DNA of 64,000 bases. Origin: Teredinibacter haidensis (GTDB lineage Bacteria; Pseudomonadota; Gammaproteobacteria; Pseudomonadales; Cellvibrionaceae). The notes under the pieces were generated by a model. It had not been told where the DNA came from, ran no database searches, and was given only the letters and a program-made list of their open reading frames with translations. Every line of letters begins with the position of its first letter. The first letter of the stretch is position 1. A program made the translations under genes and the position numbers. Location: contig NZ_CP060084.1 in assembly GCF_014211975.1 (NCBI RefSeq), positions 4,475,001 to 4,539,000 of the forward strand, in the 5' to 3' direction. Shown here piece by piece: positions 50,960 through 61,079 of the stretch.

Positions 50960-53325
50960 TGCAATTTGGCTTATCGAAAAAAATCTTTATTCTGTTTATC
51001 GGCGCAACAGTTTTGGTCATGAGCACCTTTATGGGTCTTCGCTATTACCTTGTTTTCTCCCATTTTCTACTCGAATCTGAGCAACGTGCGTTTGAGGTTG
51101 CCGAGCGGGTAGCAGAATCGGTAACGCCCTCCATCTGGAGTATTCACCAAAAAACCTTCGACGAGCGCTATTCCACCGAAGTCGCCTCGGTCATTTTCGA
51201 TGCAGAAATGGCCTCCGATCTAGTGGTGGCTGTGAGCGTTTACGGCAATTTCGGTCACCTCTATATGGGGCGTTATAAACTTTCCAGCGGTGAGCTGGTT
51301 GCTCTGGACCCCAAGCGCAGTGCCGAATTAAGTAAATTACACCAGTATCGCATTCGACAGCCGATTCGCCACGGCTCCATGACTATTGGCTCGGTTGAGG
51401 TTGTGTACAAGCCACAGAGTGGTGTGACGGCTATTTACAGCGGTTTACAGCTTGAGCTCCTACAGGTGGGCGTTATCAGCCTACTATTTGTTCTTCTGCT
51501 TTATTGGGCGCTGAGAAAGTCACTAATCCTTCCTATACGGTCATTGCAGGTTGCTCACCAAACGCTGGATTCGATTACCGAAGGGGTCGTTATGACCGAT
51601 TCGGATTTTAAAATTGTGCAGTGTAATGTTGCCTACGAAACCCTCACTGGCTTTTGTAAAAGCGATTTAATCGGGCTGCGTCCGAAAATGAAATTGGCCG
51701 ATCGCAACGTCTCTGAAACCCTTTGGCAGCAACTCAAGGCAAACTGTCAATGGTCGGGTGAGGTGGTGGTGCGCCGACGGGAAAAATTGTCGTTCCCCGC
51801 ACGCTTAAGCTTTAATGAGGTGTGGCATAAGGGGGATTTGGTTTGCCATGTTGCCGTTATTACGGATATCAGTGTACAGAAAGAATCCGAGCAGAAGCTT
51901 GAGCGGATAGCTTATTACGATTCTTTAACTTCCCTGCCCAATCGCACCTATTTTCATAAAACGTTGGAACAGGAAATTCAGCTAGCCAAGCGTCATCGTC
52001 GTTCACTGGGGGTGCTGTTTGTCGATCTCGATAACTTCAAATGGATTAATGATCAGTACGGCCATGGGGTCGGTGACCGCTACTTGGAAAGCGTGGCTAA
52101 GCGGCTGAAGAAGCGGGTGAGAAATACGGATTTCCTGTTTCGATTGGGCGGGGATGAATTTACAGCCATCGCTACGGGCGTCTGCGATGAGGAAAGCCTG
52201 GAGATACTAGCTCGAGATTTGATTCGCCTAGCGGCTGAGCCGGTGCTTATCGATGGGGACAAAGTGTTTGCTGGCGCCAGCATAGGTATTGCACTCTTCC
52301 CAAGGGATGCCGGTAATGCCGAGCAGTTGATACAACGTGCCGATGCGGCCATGTATCAGGCCAAAGATGAGGGTGGTAACCATCTGGTCTTTTTCTCTTT
52401 AGAGCTTGAGACTCGACGTAAAAATAATCGCAACCTAGAGGAAGCGCTACGCCGGGGATTGGTGCGCGACGAACTGATTGTGTATTACCAGCCTAAAATT
52501 CACTACCAAACCTCTCAAAAAGGCGGCGAGCAGACGTTAAAGGGCAACATAATGGGGAGCCGGGTACAGGGCGCGGAGGCGCTATTACGCTGGTCCAGAC
52601 CGGGTAACGGTATTGTTAATCCCTTTGAATTTATTCCCGTGGCGGAGCAAAGTGATTTGATTGTGGATATTGGTCACTGGGTTATCCGCGCGGCTTGCGC
52701 TCAGCTGGATCGCTGGCGTCACACTCCATTAGAGGATCTAACGGTGGCCGTCAATATTTCACCGCGACAGTTGAAGCGAGACGATTTTGTGCAGCGCCTG
52801 GGGGATACCATTCAGGAGTTTGGTGTGAACCCCGCACTATTAGAGCTGGAAGTTACTGAGAGTGCCGTAATTGAAAATATTGAGCAATCGGTCGATATTT
52901 TAAACCAACTGAAACAGTTGGGTGTCACCATTGCCATGGATGATTTCGGTACTGGTTTCTCGTCGCTTAGCTATTTGAAACAGCTGCCGATAGATGTGAT
53001 CAAGATAGATCGCTCATTTGTTAATGATCTGCCCAATGACGGTGACGATGTGGTTATCGTCAATGCTATTTTCTCAATAGCGCGGGCGATGAATATTCGC
53101 GTTGTGGCGGAGGGTATCGAAAACTACGCTCAGCTACAGTTTTTGCTGGGCCAGGGTTGTGAGTGCAGCCAGGGCTATTTCCACTCGAGGCCCCTACCTG
53201 CGGCGGACTTCGAGCGTTGGGTGGGGTTGTTTAGGGTTCGCATCGAAACGGCACTGACAGAATCTACTCGTAATCACCTGTCTGGAAAAGCAGGCATTTC
53301 CCCGGCACTAACGGGCGGTTCCTGA
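50959..53325 (+). CDS. Membrane sensor with PAS, GGDEF and EAL domains
   Basis: 788 residues. The start ATG 50959 shares its A with the stop of the binding-protein gene (TGATG). A membrane segment (about 9-29), a periplasmic sensor (about 30-180) and a second membrane segment (about 178-197) precede a PAS domain (about 215-325). The GGDEF domain has RLGGDEF with RNTD inhibitory site upstream. The EAL domain keeps GAEALLRW, LEVTESAVIE, MDDFGTGFSS, KIDRSF and AEGIEN, but has an extra ~20-residue insertion just before GAEALLRW. Both activities look possible. Coupling to the TRAP-like lipoprotein suggests that solute binding controls c-di-GMP. Confidence 0.92.
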   Translation: MQFGLSKKIFILFIGATVLVMSTFMGLRYYLVFSHFLLESEQRAFEVAERVAESVTPSIWSIHQKTFDERYSTEVASVIFDAEMASDLVVAVSVYGNFGHLYMGRYKLSSGELVALDPKRSAELSKLHQYRIRQPIRHGSMTIGSVEVVYKPQSGVTAIYSGLQLELLQVGVISLLFVLLLYWALRKSLILPIRSLQVAHQTLDSITEGVVMTDSDFKIVQCNVAYETLTGFCKSDLIGLRPKMKLADRNVSETLWQQLKANCQWSGEVVVRRREKLSFPARLSFNEVWHKGDLVCHVAVITDISVQKESEQKLERIAYYDSLTSLPNRTYFHKTLEQEIQLAKRHRRSLGVLFVDLDNFKWINDQYGHGVGDRYLESVAKRLKKRVRNTDFLFRLGGDEFTAIATGVCDEESLEILARDLIRLAAEPVLIDGDKVFAGASIGIALFPRDAGNAEQLIQRADAAMYQAKDEGGNHLVFFSLELETRRKNNRNLEEALRRGLVRDELIVYYQPKIHYQTSQKGGEQTLKGNIMGSRVQGAEALLRWSRPGNGIVNPFEFIPVAEQSDLIVDIGHWVIRAACAQLDRWRHTPLEDLTVAVNISPRQLKRDDFVQRLGDTIQEFGVNPALLELEVTESAVIENIEQSVDILNQLKQLGVTIAMDDFGTGFSSLSYLKQLPIDVIKIDRSFVNDLPNDGDDVVIVNAIFSIARAMNIRVVAEGIENYAQLQFLLGQGCECSQGYFHSRPLPAADFERWVGLFRVRIETALTESTRNHLSGKAGISPALTGGS

Positions 53326-53553
53326 TATTATTACGCGGATTGGTACGTTATGTGGAAGAACGCCGCGATCTGCTGTGGATTGCTCAAAATATCACCTGGG
53401 CAGCTTCTAACGAACGGTACAAGCGGTATTGCGCCAGACGGTGCAGGTGTTACTTGTTCTTGGTCAGATGTTCTCCAAGAAAAACACTTTAAATCTGCGC
53501 AAGAATAATTAGCATATCGCGCAATGACTCAGCTAAGGCAACAGGAATAGAAA

Positions 53554-54516
53554 ATGGTACAAAAAATAGGCGTTTTAACCAGTGGTGGCGATGCTCCGGG
53601 TATGAATGCGGCGGTACGTGCGGTCGTACGTAATGCCCTCCACTACGGTTTGGAAGTTTACGGTATATTCAATGGCTACTATGGCCTGTATCACGATGAA
53701 ATCGAACTGCTGGACCGTCGCTCAGTGGCTGATATGGTTAATCGCGGTGGAACATTTTTAGGCTCGGCACGTTTTCCAGAGTTTAAAGAGGAGTCAGTTC
53801 GCCGTGAAGCGATTGAGAACTTGAAAGAGCGCGGTATAGAGGCATTGGTTGTTATTGGTGGTGACGGTTCCTATATGGGAGCCAAGAAACTCACCGAAAT
53901 GGGCTTCCCCTGCATAGGCATTCCTGGCACGATCGACAACGACGTGGCGGGTACCGATTACACCATCGGCTACTATACGGCTTTGAATACTGTGCTCGAG
54001 GCTATAGACCGCTTGCGTGATACCTCCAGCTCTCACAAACGTATCTCTGTGGTTGAAATTATGGGACGTTACTGTGGTGATCTGACTATCTTTTCGGCAC
54101 TGGCTAGCGGTGCAGAATATGCCATTATTCCCGAAAAGCCTTTTAACGAAGAAGAGTTTATTACCGATCTGAAAAACCACGTCTCGCACGGCAAAAACCA
54201 CGGTATTGTCTGTATTACTGAGCATATTACCGACGTGTTTGCACTGGCCAAGCGTATAGAGGCAGAATCTGGATTAGAAACCCGGGCAACAGTTCTGGGT
54301 CATGTTCAGCGGGGTGGTGCACCAACGGCATTCGACCGCGTACTGGCCAGCCGTATGGGTGCTTATGCAGTTGAGTTGTTGCGTGAGGGGGAAGGTGGGC
54401 GTTGTGTGGGTATCCAGGCGAATGAACTGGTTCACCACGATATTATCGATGCGTTGGAAAATATGAACCGTCCATTTAAAGAATGTTTACTGGATCTCTG
54501 TCACCGTTTGGCTTAA
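53554..54516 (+). CDS. pfkA: ATP-dependent 6-phosphofructokinase
   Basis: 320 residues, the standard bacterial PfkA length. The enzyme phosphorylates fructose 6-phosphate to fructose 1,6-bisphosphate. Motifs: GVLTSGGDAPGMNAA at the start, VVIGGDGSYMGA (ATP site), PGTIDNDVAGTDYTIGY (catalytic TIDND), EIMGRYCGDL (effector/substrate), and LGHVQRGGAPTAFDR. GGDGS marks ATP use rather than pyrophosphate. It has its own terminator at 54530-54563. Confidence 0.97.
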   Translation: MVQKIGVLTSGGDAPGMNAAVRAVVRNALHYGLEVYGIFNGYYGLYHDEIELLDRRSVADMVNRGGTFLGSARFPEFKEESVRREAIENLKERGIEALVVIGGDGSYMGAKKLTEMGFPCIGIPGTIDNDVAGTDYTIGYYTALNTVLEAIDRLRDTSSSHKRISVVEIMGRYCGDLTIFSALASGAEYAIIPEKPFNEEEFITDLKNHVSHGKNHGIVCITEHITDVFALAKRIEAESGLETRATVLGHVQRGGAPTAFDRVLASRMGAYAVELLREGEGGRCVGIQANELVHHDIIDALENMNRPFKECLLDLCHRLA

Positions 54517-54529
54517 CAACCACGTAAAT

Positions 54530-54563
54530 AAAAAAGCACCCTCAATATCGGGTGCTTTTTTTT
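54530..54563. terminator. Bidirectional terminator between pfkA and the hybrid kinase gene
   Basis: AGCACCC (54535-54541) pairs with GGGTGCT (54550-54556), flanked by A-run on the left and T-run on the right. It lies between two converging genes and can stop both. Confidence 0.85.
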
Positions 54564-54600
54564 GCCCGCAATTTAGGGACCTTGTGGAATGCCAACGCCA

Positions 54601-57600
54601 TTATTTAGAGGTGTTCCGGCGTTTATGTGCGGTTAGTTTCAGGTGTAAACCTACCTTGGAAATTAGCTCGGTACTGGCAGCGGGTTTTGACAGGAAATCG
54701 CTTCCGCCGGTGCCGTATCCCGATACTATATCCTTGTCGCGATTGCTGGCGGAGAGAAACAATATCGGTAGTGAGTCGAGCGGATAATATTTGCGAATTT
54801 CCCGACAGGTATCGTAGCCGCTTATGCCTGGCATTATTACATCGAGAATAATAAGGTCGATCTGTCTAGAACCGCTGGAGAGTTGAGTTAGGGCTTGGGC
54901 GCCGCTGTCCGCTTCAATCACATTATAATGGTGAGCGGCGAGCATGGCTTTGATTACCATCCGGCTTACCGTGTCGTCATCAACTATTAAAATGGTGTGG
55001 TCGGAAGCGTGTTCTGGCGAGGGCGCTATTGCAAGGGCTTCTTGGGAAAAATCTTTTCCGTATATTACTGGTTGCAGCGTGGCTCTGGCAGCGATCGACT
55101 GCTCTAATCGGTGACGGGAGTAGTGGGGCGCCTGGGGCTTTTCCTCCGTTTTACTGTTCGTTTTTTCGATTTGTGCTCCGGCCAGGGCTAGGTCGAAAAT
55201 GAATTCAGAGCCAGAACCCAGCGCTGATCGAACTTCTATGCTGCCATTGTGTAGCTCTATCAGTTTACGGCAAACCGTAAGGCCGAGGCTGGTTCCTTCT
55301 ATGTAAGGGCTATCGTTATTATCCGCTTGTTGGAAGGGATAAAAAATAGCTTCGAGCCTGTCTGGCGCAATACCTATTCCACTATCTTCCACCGATACTC
55401 GAATACGAGAAGACTGCGCTTCGCCACTGACAGTAATAAAACCTTCGTGGGTGTACTTTATGGCATTGCTTACCAGGTTAAGCAATATTTGTTGGAGGCG
55501 TTCTTCATCTGCCCACACCTTAGGCATATTCGGGGATAAGGCGTTAATGAGGCGGATGGGTTTAGGGTGTAGAACAGGCGTTACCAGCGAAAAAACCAGT
55601 TCTGTTAGTACGAACAAGTCTACAGACTGGAAATTGAGTTTTAATTTATTGTCTGCCAATTGCGAGTAATCGATAATTTCATTGATCAGTGCGGTCAGCT
55701 GCTTACCATTGTGCAAGATGGTAAGCAGTTGGTTCTGTGCCTGTGCACTGCAGTTGTTGCTGTCATCGCACAATATTGCTTCCGAGAGGCCGATCATATT
55801 GCTCAGCGGCGTTCTCAATCTGTGAGAAACATTGGCCAGAAAATCGTCCTTGAGCTTGTCAACTTCTTCCAGGCGCTGACCCAGCATTTTTTCTTTTGAG
55901 AATGACTGGCGGCGAACCAGTACGGAGATAACACCGAAAATAACTAAAAGCGTGGTTATAAGGTAGAGCACGTAGGCCGTTGTTGTTTTCCAGGAGGGTG
56001 GTTTTATATAAAGGTTAAGGTGGCTGGGTTGCGTGCTCCAATCCCCATCGCTGTTGGCCGCTTTAACATGCAGGGCGTAGTGGCCGCTGTCGAGATTGGT
56101 ATAGGTTGCATAGCGCCTGCTGCCGCTGTGAATCCACTCCCGGTCGAAACCCTCTAGCCAATAGGCGTACTGGCTAAGCTGAGGCGAGCGAAAATTTAAT
56201 GCCGAAAACTCAAAAGTAATCATCGATTGGTTGTGATCAATCTCAATAGACCGGGTCGATTCAATTGTGCTTTGTAGTGGTGAGTCGGGCTGTTTGTGAG
56301 AGACAGGCTGGTTGAATATCCTCAGTTCTGTAAGGACTATTTTTGAATTAGAGGTAGTTGTGCGCAGTTCTTTTGGATCGAACAGAACAAAACCGGTGCT
56401 GTTGCCAAAGAATAGCTTCCCATCTCGGGTTTTTAAGCCCGTATTGCGGTTGAACAGGTTGCCGGAAAGCCCGTGGTGCTTATTGAAGTTGCGAATACTG
56501 CCGGTGTCGGGATCGTAGCGGCTCAATCCCTGTTGACTACTTAGCCAGAGCATACCGTCGTTGTCCTCCACAATGCTTGTGATCACATTGTCGGGTAGTC
56601 CATCGCTAATGCCTGTGTGGTAGAACTTGCCTGTATGGGGATCAAAGCGATTAAGGCCTCCGCCGTGAGTACCAACCCACAAGCGCTGTTGGCTATCTTC
56701 AAAAAGAGCGATAACAAAGTCGTTGCTCAGCGAAGCCGGGTTACCCTCTTGTCTGTGGTAGCGGGTGAAACTATGGCTTTCCGGCAACATTTGATAGAGG
56801 CCACGGATGGAACCCACCCATATGCGTCCGTGGGAGTCTTCCAGCAGTGCACGGGTGTACAAAGTGACATCGCCATCCATTTGATCCTGCCGGGGCAGGT
56901 AATGGGTGAAATTATCACTTTCGGGGTTATACAGATTGATGCCCGATTCTGTTCCCACCCACAGCCTTTTTTGCCGATCAACCAACAGTGCCCAGGGTTC
57001 TTTCCCTAGAAGCGAATTCGGCTCGCCCTTTTGCGGCAGGTAATGGCGGTATTGGTTAGAGCCTTTGTCTAGCCGGTTAAGCCCCTTGGACCAAATGCCT
57101 AGCCATAGGTTTTGCTGTGAGTCTTTGGCTATAGACAGAACCGTATTGCCACTAAGTCCATCGGGATTATCAGGCTGATAGGTGGCTCGCGTAATGGTAT
57201 TGCTGATGCGGTCGACATAATTTAAGCCATAACCAGCGCCAACCCAGATATTGCCCTGTTCGTCCTCTAGAGCGGATATGACTCCGCCATCGGCCAAGCT
57301 GTTTGCCTTGTTGGGATTGTGTGTGTAGTTGTGGAAAGCCGCTCCTTGTTGATCGATGATATCTACGCCAGACGGAAAGTAGCCTGCCCAAACATCACCG
57401 TTTCGGTCGGTAAAAAGCGTGTTTACAACGAAGTTGCCGGGGGAGGATAAGGCGCTGACTTCGTGATGAAAGCGTTCGAATGCTCCGTTTACCGCGGCCA
57501 ATTTGGACAGGCCGCCGCCGTCGCCAATCCACATATTGCCTTTGCCGTCTTCGGCAAAGTCCCATACGGTGTGACATTTCTCTAATTCTGGCGCGCAGTG

Positions 57601-58410
57601 GGAGAAAAAGTTGAAGTGGTCGATTGAGCGATCAAAAACAAAAATACCGCCGCCGTGAGTTGCTGCCCACACTTGGTTTTGCGGGTCGACATAGAGTCGG
57701 CGTACGTCGTTGGCGGCTTCGTCATCGACCGATAGCTTTGGGAAATGGTTAAAGCTGTTGGTCATCAAATCAAGTCGGCTGACACCACGTTGCTGATTGG
57801 CAACCCAAATAGCGCCCTTTTGGTCTTCCGTTATGGTCCAGACAACGTTTTCTTCCGTTAGTCCGCTGGCGGTGTTGCCGATTTTATACTGATGGTAGGT
57901 TTGATGGGTTCGGTCGAAAGAAAAGAGACCTCCTCGTGTTCCCAGCCACAAGTGGCCCTTGGAATCTTCGAACAAACTGCGAATATCATCGACACTAGGG
58001 GTGTAAGTGCTGGGGTTGGGCTGGCGGTACACGGAGAAGTCATCTGTCTGCGCGTTATACCGATTAAGGCCGCGGCTGGTGCCAATCCACAGAGCGCCTT
58101 CTCTGTCTACCAGAAGGGAATAAATATAGCTGTGAGAGAGTGTGCCCGGTTTGTTGTTTTGAAAGCGGTAGATCTTTAATCGATAGCCGTCGTAGCGCGC
58201 TAGGCCGTTCGAGCCTCCAAACCACATAAAGCCCAGCTCGTCCTGTGCTATGGCATTAATATAGCCCAGCCCCTCCATTTGGCTTTGTAGGATATGACGG
58301 AATGTTATATTCGCGCTGCTGCCCTCTGCAAAAGCAGGGCTGTTGTACACCGAGTAGAACAGCCAAAGCGAAAATACGACAATAAAGGGTTGGCGAAAAT
58401 ACGGGTTCAA
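54601..58410 (-). CDS. Giant hybrid histidine kinase with sensor propeller domains and receiver
   Basis: 1269 residues. The start codon is TTG at 58410, opening into a signal peptide (VVFSLWLFYSVYNSPAFAEG). The periplasmic part holds a long series of two-component propeller repeats (about 30-720; pattern DxxGxxWVGTxxGLNRYD). It is followed by a Y_Y_Y domain (about 730-810) and one membrane segment (about 820-845). The cytoplasmic part has a HisKA with the phospho-accepting His in NVSHRLRTPL, a HATPase (NAIKYTHEG, SGIGIAPD) and a C-terminal receiver with the Asp in IILDVIMPG. Unlike Bacteroides hybrid systems no AraC DNA-binding output is present, so a separate response regulator or relay is needed. 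Such systems usually sense glycans. Confidence 0.93.
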   Translation of the reverse strand: MNPYFRQPFIVVFSLWLFYSVYNSPAFAEGSSANITFRHILQSQMEGLGYINAIAQDELGFMWFGGSNGLARYDGYRLKIYRFQNNKPGTLSHSYIYSLLVDREGALWIGTSRGLNRYNAQTDDFSVYRQPNPSTYTPSVDDIRSLFEDSKGHLWLGTRGGLFSFDRTHQTYHQYKIGNTASGLTEENVVWTITEDQKGAIWVANQQRGVSRLDLMTNSFNHFPKLSVDDEAANDVRRLYVDPQNQVWAATHGGGIFVFDRSIDHFNFFSHCAPELEKCHTVWDFAEDGKGNMWIGDGGGLSKLAAVNGAFERFHHEVSALSSPGNFVVNTLFTDRNGDVWAGYFPSGVDIIDQQGAAFHNYTHNPNKANSLADGGVISALEDEQGNIWVGAGYGLNYVDRISNTITRATYQPDNPDGLSGNTVLSIAKDSQQNLWLGIWSKGLNRLDKGSNQYRHYLPQKGEPNSLLGKEPWALLVDRQKRLWVGTESGINLYNPESDNFTHYLPRQDQMDGDVTLYTRALLEDSHGRIWVGSIRGLYQMLPESHSFTRYHRQEGNPASLSNDFVIALFEDSQQRLWVGTHGGGLNRFDPHTGKFYHTGISDGLPDNVITSIVEDNDGMLWLSSQQGLSRYDPDTGSIRNFNKHHGLSGNLFNRNTGLKTRDGKLFFGNSTGFVLFDPKELRTTTSNSKIVLTELRIFNQPVSHKQPDSPLQSTIESTRSIEIDHNQSMITFEFSALNFRSPQLSQYAYWLEGFDREWIHSGSRRYATYTNLDSGHYALHVKAANSDGDWSTQPSHLNLYIKPPSWKTTTAYVLYLITTLLVIFGVISVLVRRQSFSKEKMLGQRLEEVDKLKDDFLANVSHRLRTPLSNMIGLSEAILCDDSNNCSAQAQNQLLTILHNGKQLTALINEIIDYSQLADNKLKLNFQSVDLFVLTELVFSLVTPVLHPKPIRLINALSPNMPKVWADEERLQQILLNLVSNAIKYTHEGFITVSGEAQSSRIRVSVEDSGIGIAPDRLEAIFYPFQQADNNDSPYIEGTSLGLTVCRKLIELHNGSIEVRSALGSGSEFIFDLALAGAQIEKTNSKTEEKPQAPHYSRHRLEQSIAARATLQPVIYGKDFSQEALAIAPSPEHASDHTILIVDDDTVSRMVIKAMLAAHHYNVIEADSGAQALTQLSSGSRQIDLIILDVIMPGISGYDTCREIRKYYPLDSLPILFLSASNRDKDIVSGYGTGGSDFLSKPAASTELISKVGLHLKLTAHKRRNTSK

Positions 58411-58864
58411 GGGCTGATGTTTCCGGTTATGTTCGTTTTTTTAGAAAAGTACTCAGTTCCACCACTTTTTAGCTGCTTTATACTGGCTACTAGTCCCGTA
58501 ACACAGCCCCTTGGGCTACGATTTATTGAATCGATCAGCGTTGATTGATTGGCGCGATTACGTCAGGATTATGGGCGATGGCCGAAATCAGATAAGAGGC
58601 TAATATACAACAATATCTCCGCCGTTACGCATAAGAAAGAAAACTGTAGCTGTTTCTCGTGCCGACAAGCACCTATTCACGGGTGGTAAGCACCGAGTTA
58701 ATGCCCGCAGAGTGTGAATATCCTGGGGAAACGCCCAGAGAAAGTGCAAATTTATCCTCTGACGGTTACTTTCCGGCGCGCCGCGAGGGCTTATAGCCGA
58801 GTGAGTCACCCGTTGATTAAGCCTTTTATGGGACTTTTGAATAACAATAAAAAGCGAAAAGACT
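58411..58864. other. Divergent intergenic region
   Basis: 454 bases between the hybrid kinase (leftward) and the oxidoreductase (rightward). Promoters for both must lie here, but none is distinct. Short frames on either strand do not look coding. Confidence 0.5.
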
Positions 58865-61054
58865 ATGAAAAACCAAACAGCCATTGTCGGTGGTGGGTGG
58901 AAAGCCGTTGTTAGTGTATTACGTTACGCAAAGAAAATAGGCCCGCTCAATTTGATACAAACGCTTCGCTCCAGGAATGCCTGTAAAGCTTGTGCTTTTG
59001 GTACGGGTGGTCAAAATGGTGGTTTTAGAAATGAAGCGAGACGAGGAATAGAAATTTGCAATAAAAATATTCAGGCTCATCTGAGTGATGTCCGTGCCGG
59101 TATTCCCAATAGTGTTTTTCTTCAGTATTCAGTCGACGAATTGTCTGCAATGAGCGGCAAGCAGTTAGAAGATTTGGGGCGGCTTATTACGCCGCTGTAC
59201 AAAAAGGCCGGCGATACGCATTTTTCGCCATTGGACTATCAAGAGGCTAAAGCTATTGTGTCCGAGCGAATGCGCGCAACAAAAGCAGAGCGAAGTTTTT
59301 TCTACGCCTCCGGGCGAAGCTCTAACGAAGCAGCTTTTTTGATGCAGCTAATGGCGCGACTTTACGGCACGAACAATATTAATAACTGCTCCTACTATTG
59401 CCATCAGGCTTCCGGTGTTGGTCTTACGGCAACGCTGGGTACCGGAACAGCGACCATTCAATATCGGGATCTAGATAAGGCCGATTGTATCTTTGTTTTT
59501 GGTGCAAACCCTGCCTCTAATCACCCGCGTTTTGTTAAAACCCTTATTCACTGTCGTCGCAGGGGCGGAAAGGTTATTGTTGTCAACCCAGCAAAAGAAC
59601 CGGGCATGGTACGCTTTGCATCGCCTGCCGACTGGCGATCCATGCTCAAAGGCGGCGAAAAAATTGCCAGTACCTACGTGCAACCTCATCTCGGTGGTGA
59701 TATAGCCTTTATGCAGGGGGTGGCAAAATATTTACTGGAAAAAAATGCCTGCGATAAGGCGTTTATTGCCGAAAATACGGAACATTTTGAAGCGTTTGCC
59801 GCTGGTATTCGCTCGTTGGAGTGGTGTGATATTGAAGCTAGTTCCGGCCTGGCGCGCGAGCAGCTAAATGAGGTCGCAGACATTTATGCCGCCTCCGAAA
59901 ATACGGTCTTTGCTTGGAGCATGGGTTTAACTCACCACCATCACGGTGTGGGGAATATTGAAACACTTGTGGCCTTAGCGTTAATGCGGGGCATGGTGGG
60001 CAAACCGGGAGCTGGCCTGCTGCCGTTGCGGGGGCACAGCAATATTCAGGGTACGGGCTCCATGGGTTTTACTCCGACCCTAAAGCAGGCCGTAGAAACC
60101 AAATTGCAGCAAAAATTGAGCAGCGAACTGCCGAAAGCGAAAGGCCTGGATACCATGGCCTGTATTCATGCGGCCCATAAAGGTGAAATGGAATTTGCTA
60201 TGATGTTAGGCGGCAACTTACTTGCTTCCAACCCAGATACCGCCTACTCCACGCAAGCTCTGGACCGCATTGCTGTGAAATGCTTTATTACCTCTACGTT
60301 AAATACTGGTCATGTTAATGGTGCAGGTGGAGAGGTGCTGATTTTACCGATTAAAGTACGTGATGAAGAATTACAGTCGACCACCCAGGAATCCATGTTT
60401 AACTTTGTACGTATGAGCAGTGGAGGTATTAATCGATTCCCGCACTTGCCTTCGGAAGTGCAGTTAATTCGCGAGCTGGGACTGGCGCTTATCAAGCCGG
60501 ATATATTTGATTTTTCTGTCTTTTCTAATCACCACAGCATTCGTTCATTTATCAGTGATGTGGTGCCGGGATTTTCACGCTTGGCAACAATCGATGAGAG
60601 GGGTGAAGAGTTTCAAATCGATGGACGTACTCTTCACACGCCGGAATTTCCTACCGATAATGGGAAGGCCCTATTTTCTCTACACACGCTGCCAATTCGG
60701 AAGAAATGTGAAAGCACGAACGGCAAGCAGGCCTTTATTCTCACTAGTGTTCGCAGTGAGGGGCAGTTTAATTCGATTATTTATGATGAACGTGATACCT
60801 ACCGTGGTCAAGATGATCGGTGGGTTGTGCTGATGCACCCAGAGGATATGGAGCGCTGTGGTTATAGCAGCGGCCAAACAGTAACGGTGAGTACTGATAC
60901 GGGCAGCATGAAGGATGTGCGAGTAAAACCCTTTGATGTTCGCCCGGGGAATATTATGGTGTATTACCCCGAAGCGAACGTACTGATTTCTAAACAGCTG
61001 GATCAGCGAAGCTTTACGCCAGGATTTAAATCGGTGGCGGTTAGTGTTCAATAA
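58865..61054 (+). CDS. FdhF/YdeP-family molybdopterin oxidoreductase
   Basis: 729 residues, near the ~760 of E. coli YdeP. It has the TIGR01701-type layout of the molybdopterin oxidoreductase fold: a short N-terminal CKACAFGTGGQNGG with only two Cys, lacking the four-Cys iron-sulfur motif of true formate dehydrogenases. YYCHQASGVGL lies in the cofactor region, then VFGANPASNHPRF, a GLLPLRGHSNIQGTGSMG block and a C-terminal dinucleotide-binding domain (about 610-725). It is probably cytoplasmic. The substrate is not known for this family. No fdhD or partner subunit is adjacent. Confidence 0.88.
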   Translation: MKNQTAIVGGGWKAVVSVLRYAKKIGPLNLIQTLRSRNACKACAFGTGGQNGGFRNEARRGIEICNKNIQAHLSDVRAGIPNSVFLQYSVDELSAMSGKQLEDLGRLITPLYKKAGDTHFSPLDYQEAKAIVSERMRATKAERSFFYASGRSSNEAAFLMQLMARLYGTNNINNCSYYCHQASGVGLTATLGTGTATIQYRDLDKADCIFVFGANPASNHPRFVKTLIHCRRRGGKVIVVNPAKEPGMVRFASPADWRSMLKGGEKIASTYVQPHLGGDIAFMQGVAKYLLEKNACDKAFIAENTEHFEAFAAGIRSLEWCDIEASSGLAREQLNEVADIYAASENTVFAWSMGLTHHHHGVGNIETLVALALMRGMVGKPGAGLLPLRGHSNIQGTGSMGFTPTLKQAVETKLQQKLSSELPKAKGLDTMACIHAAHKGEMEFAMMLGGNLLASNPDTAYSTQALDRIAVKCFITSTLNTGHVNGAGGEVLILPIKVRDEELQSTTQESMFNFVRMSSGGINRFPHLPSEVQLIRELGLALIKPDIFDFSVFSNHHSIRSFISDVVPGFSRLATIDERGEEFQIDGRTLHTPEFPTDNGKALFSLHTLPIRKKCESTNGKQAFILTSVRSEGQFNSIIYDERDTYRGQDDRWVVLMHPEDMERCGYSSGQTVTVSTDTGSMKDVRVKPFDVRPGNIMVYYPEANVLISKQLDQRSFTPGFKSVAVSVQ

Positions 61055-61079
61055 TATTCGCGCAGAATATATCTGAGCT

